A program made the translations under genes and the position numbers. The notes under the pieces were generated by a model. That model did not search any database and was not told where the DNA came from. It worked only from the letters and a program-made list of their open reading frames with translations. 15,887 nucleotides of DNA, taken from contig JAZDGX010000060.1 of the NCBI GenBank assembly GCA_043806645.1, forward strand, positions 1 through 15,887. The letters run 5' to 3'. Origin of the DNA: JAZDGX01 sp043806645 (GTDB lineage: Bacteria; Eisenbacteria; RBG-16-71-46; CAIMUX01; WJJG01). Numbering within the stretch: position 1 is the first letter of the stretch; every line of letters begins with the position of its first letter. Shown here piece by piece: positions 15,009-15,887 of the stretch.

Positions 15009-15887
15009 CATGGCCGCCCTCGGGGCGCAGGAGCAGTGGAAGCGCGAGCGCCGGCGCAACGAGCTGCTCAATCGCGTCGCGCTGGAATTGGCGCGCACGC
15101 TGGAACTCGACCAGATCCTGCCCCTGATGATCGATCTGCTGGGCGAACTGATCGAGTTCGATGCGGTCGGCATCTACCTCCATCCCCCCGGTACCGACGA
15201 GGTCAACTGGTTCTTCGGCCAGGGTTACCCCGAGGGTGCGGAGGAACAGGTGCGTCTGAAGCTGGGGCAGGGGGCGGTGGGCTGGGCCGCGCAGCACCAG
15301 CAGGCGTTGATCATCCCCGATGTGCGCAGCGACGGGCGCTACCTGGAAGCCCGTGCGGCGACGCATTCCGAGATGGCGGTGCCGCTGATCGTGCAGGGCG
15401 AGTTGGTCGGCATCTTCAATCTGGAGAGCGACCGTCCCAACGCCTTCTCCGAGGAAGACCTCGAGTCGTTGAACGCCTTCGGCCTGCATGCGGCCATCGC
15501 CATCCAGCGCGCCTGGTTGCATCAGCAGAGCGTCGAAAAACGCCGCCTGGAGGATGAGATCGGCATCGCCAGGCGCATCCAGCTGCGCCTGCTGCCCGCG
15601 GAGGCCCCTCACTATCAGGGCCTGGACATCGCTGCCTTCAACCATCCCTCGCGGGAGGTGAGCGGGGACGTTTACGACTTCGTCCGCATCACGCCCGACC
15701 AGTTGGGGATCGTCGTGGGCGATGTGGCGGGCAAGGGGGTTCCGGCCGGCATCCTGATGGCGACCTTTCAGGCCAGCCTGCGCGCCGAGATCCGCAACAA
15801 CTATGCGATCTCCGTCATCCTGGCCAAGGTGAACCGGCTGATATCCGAGAGTATCGAGGACACCGCCTTCGTGACCGCCGTCTACGG
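14998..15887 (+). CDS. GAF-SpoIIE (RsbU-like) protein serine phosphatase, 3' end missing
   Basis: The frame starts at ATG 14998 (or ATG 15010) and is open to the right edge; 296 full codons are present. Residues 25-170 are a GAF sensor domain (AVGIYLHPPGT, GQGAVGWAA, MAVPLIVQGELVGIFNLES). A short helical linker (174-200, ending ARRIQLRLLP) is typical of the segment before an RsbU-type phosphatase. The PP2C/SpoIIE domain begins near 205, with metal-binding Asp224 and Asp227 in SGDVYDF and Asp242 in VGDVAGKGVPAG. Such enzymes dephosphorylate anti-sigma-factor antagonists in partner-switching regulation; no partner is visible here. The start lies inside the end of the amidohydrolase gene. No strong ribosome site is seen, so coupling to the upstream gene is likely. 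Confidence 0.92.
   Translation, partial: MPNDMAALGAQEQWKRERRRNELLNRVALELARTLELDQILPLMIDLLGELIEFDAVGIYLHPPGTDEVNWFFGQGYPEGAEEQVRLKLGQGAVGWAAQHQQALIIPDVRSDGRYLEARAATHSEMAVPLIVQGELVGIFNLESDRPNAFSEEDLESLNAFGLHAAIAIQRAWLHQQSVEKRRLEDEIGIARRIQLRLLPAEAPHYQGLDIAAFNHPSREVSGDVYDFVRITPDQLGIVVGDVAGKGVPAGILMATFQASLRAEIRNNYAISVILAKVNRLISESIEDTAFVTAVY

Overview
The window is gene-dense, high-GC bacterial DNA with 13 protein genes, no RNA genes, no transposases and no CRISPR array. All but one gene read on the + strand, usually with overlaps or gaps under about 20 bp. The lipoprotein with a lipobox, the Bat-type aerotolerance genes and the GAF-SpoIIE phosphatase suggest a Gram-negative, free-living bacterium, perhaps from a poorly cultured high-GC lineage of the FCB group or nearby. 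That placement is inference; no marker gene in the window fixes the phylum.

Region 1 (1-3616) is a variant of the Sua5 / low-molecular-weight phosphatase / RpiB neighbourhood known from Bacillus (ywlC-ywlE-ywlF). A 5'-truncated Sua5/YrdC-family gene is followed on the opposite strand by a beta-helix lipoprotein gene, then by the LMW phosphatase and by one ORF that joins RpiB (ribose-5-phosphate isomerase B) in frame to a HIT-family nucleotide hydrolase. Between the lipoprotein and phosphatase genes lie two divergent sigma70-type promoters with near-consensus boxes.

Region 2 (3725-12530) is a complete MoxR/Bat cluster of six co-directional genes: MoxR AAA+ ATPase, DUF58 protein, a DUF4381-like membrane protein, BatA, a BatB-BatC fusion and a BatD-BatE fusion. 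Start and stop codons overlap or nearly touch throughout, so this looks like one transcript. MoxR would act as a cytoplasmic chaperone-like ATPase. DUF58, BatA and BatB each carry an intact MIDAS metal site in a von Willebrand-type domain. The TPR, SH3-like and beta-sandwich parts of BatC, BatD and BatE would form an envelope-facing assembly. Both fusions keep a signal-peptide-like hydrophobic stretch at the junction, as if two secreted proteins had been joined to their upstream neighbours with their export signals left in place.

Region 3 (12644-15887) holds a PtsN-like EIIA protein, a small coiled-coil/zinc-ribbon protein joined to it by a GTGA overlap, a YtcJ-type amidohydrolase, and the first 296 codons of a GAF-SpoIIE (RsbU-like) protein phosphatase that runs off the right edge. 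This part looks like regulation and general metabolism.

The largest non-coding gap is 185 bp (2110-2294). No convincing Rho-independent terminator with a T-run was found. The points most worth a second look are the RpiB-HIT fusion with a strong internal ribosome binding site, the two matched Bat fusions, the divergent Sua5 active-site motifs, and the YwlE-like (phosphoarginine-type) active site of the LMW phosphatase.
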